Below, piece by piece: positions 5,894-6,073 of a stretch of DNA of 6,073 nucleotides. Numbering within the stretch: position 1 is the first letter of the stretch; every line of letters starts with the position of its first letter. Under the pieces are notes generated by a model. The model had not been told where the DNA came from. It made no database searches and saw only the letters and a list, made by a program, of their open reading frames with translations. This stretch comes from an uncultured Eubacteriales bacterium (GTDB lineage Bacteria; Bacillota; Clostridia; Oscillospirales; Acutalibacteraceae). Made by a program: the position numbers and the translations under genes. Location of the stretch: assembly GCA_900319255.1 (NCBI GenBank), contig ONNU01000311.1, forward strand, positions 1 to 6,073, in the 5' to 3' direction.

Positions 5894-6073
5894 TCAGATC
5901 CTGATCTTCTCTATTTTACAGGAATGCTCTTTTGTTTCCTCGTCATAATTGATGCCAACAAGCATCATCTCTCCGACATAGTCGCCGAGCAACTCAGGAT
6001 AGTGCCGTTCTTTTATCTGCTTGATTGCACCATCTGCTGTTTTGTTCCATTTCAGCTCTACGATCATAGCCGG
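5894..6073 (-). CDS. C-terminal fragment of an AAA-ATPase-like protein with PD-(D/E)XK nuclease-fold domain
   Basis: The last 59 codons of a minus-strand gene that enters from beyond the right edge; the frame is open from base 6073 to a TGA at 5894-5896. The fragment contains VELKWN, then DGAIKQIKER, HYPELL and, further on, MMLVGINYD and a terminal CKIEKIRI. The E-x-K in VELKW, followed by an AI-QI-Y helix and a GI-(N/D)-(Y/F) strand, is the pattern seen at the C-terminus of proteins with an N-terminal AAA-ATPase-like domain and a C-terminal PD-(D/E)XK (DUF1703/PDDEXK_9-type) domain, which are numerous in Ruminococcus, Lachnospiraceae and Bacteroidetes. Their function is not settled. The ATPase part lies outside the window. 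The family assignment is from memory of the motif; the reading frame itself is firm. Confidence 0.8.
   Translation of the reverse strand, partial: PAMIVELKWNKTADGAIKQIKERHYPELLGDYVGEMMLVGINYDEETKEHSCKIEKIRI

Overview
The window looks like chromosomal DNA from a low-to-moderate-GC Gram-positive anaerobe, most likely a Ruminococcus-like member of the Clostridia. The evidence is strong GGAGG ribosome binding sites, a TATAAT -10 box, the codon habits, a large hybrid kinase of the type common in gut Clostridia, and the tail of an AAA-ATPase-like/PD-(D/E)XK protein of a family abundant in those genomes. The taxonomic call is inference from style, not from a marker gene.

Layout. Positions 1-266 are non-coding as far as can be seen: a 9-bp tandem duplication at the left edge, AT-rich sequence, a degenerate heptamer tandem repeat (121-158), then a promoter and a strong RBS. 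Positions 267-5775 hold three tightly packed + strand genes: a 1233-aa membrane hybrid histidine kinase, a 120-aa stand-alone receiver overlapping it by 13 bp, and, after a 2-bp gap, a 484-aa REC-HD-GYP-HPt protein. Positions 5776-5893 are a short convergent intergenic region with a perfect 9-bp-stem hairpin whose T-tract lies on the minus strand. The last 180 bases encode the C-terminal 59 residues of a minus-strand PD-(D/E)XK-domain protein that continues past the right edge.

How the genes may work together. They form a self-contained multistep phosphorelay with a cyclic-di-nucleotide output. The kinase has two extracellular dCache-like sensor domains. Between them sits a cytoplasmic HisKA-like segment whose phospho-acceptor His is replaced by Ala. 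After the second sensor come an intact HisKA, HATPase, receiver and HPt. Phosphate would run H716 to D1015 to H1173 and then to the free receiver (D52) and/or the receiver of the HD-GYP protein (D53). The HD-GYP domain keeps all its metal-ligand motifs, so the expected output is c-di-GMP hydrolysis. The HD-GYP protein also ends in its own HPt domain (H424), paralogous to the kinase HPt. The operon therefore holds three receivers and two HPts, more relay modules than a linear pathway needs. The most noteworthy features are the duplicated sensor half with a dead HisKA and the REC-HD-GYP-HPt architecture.
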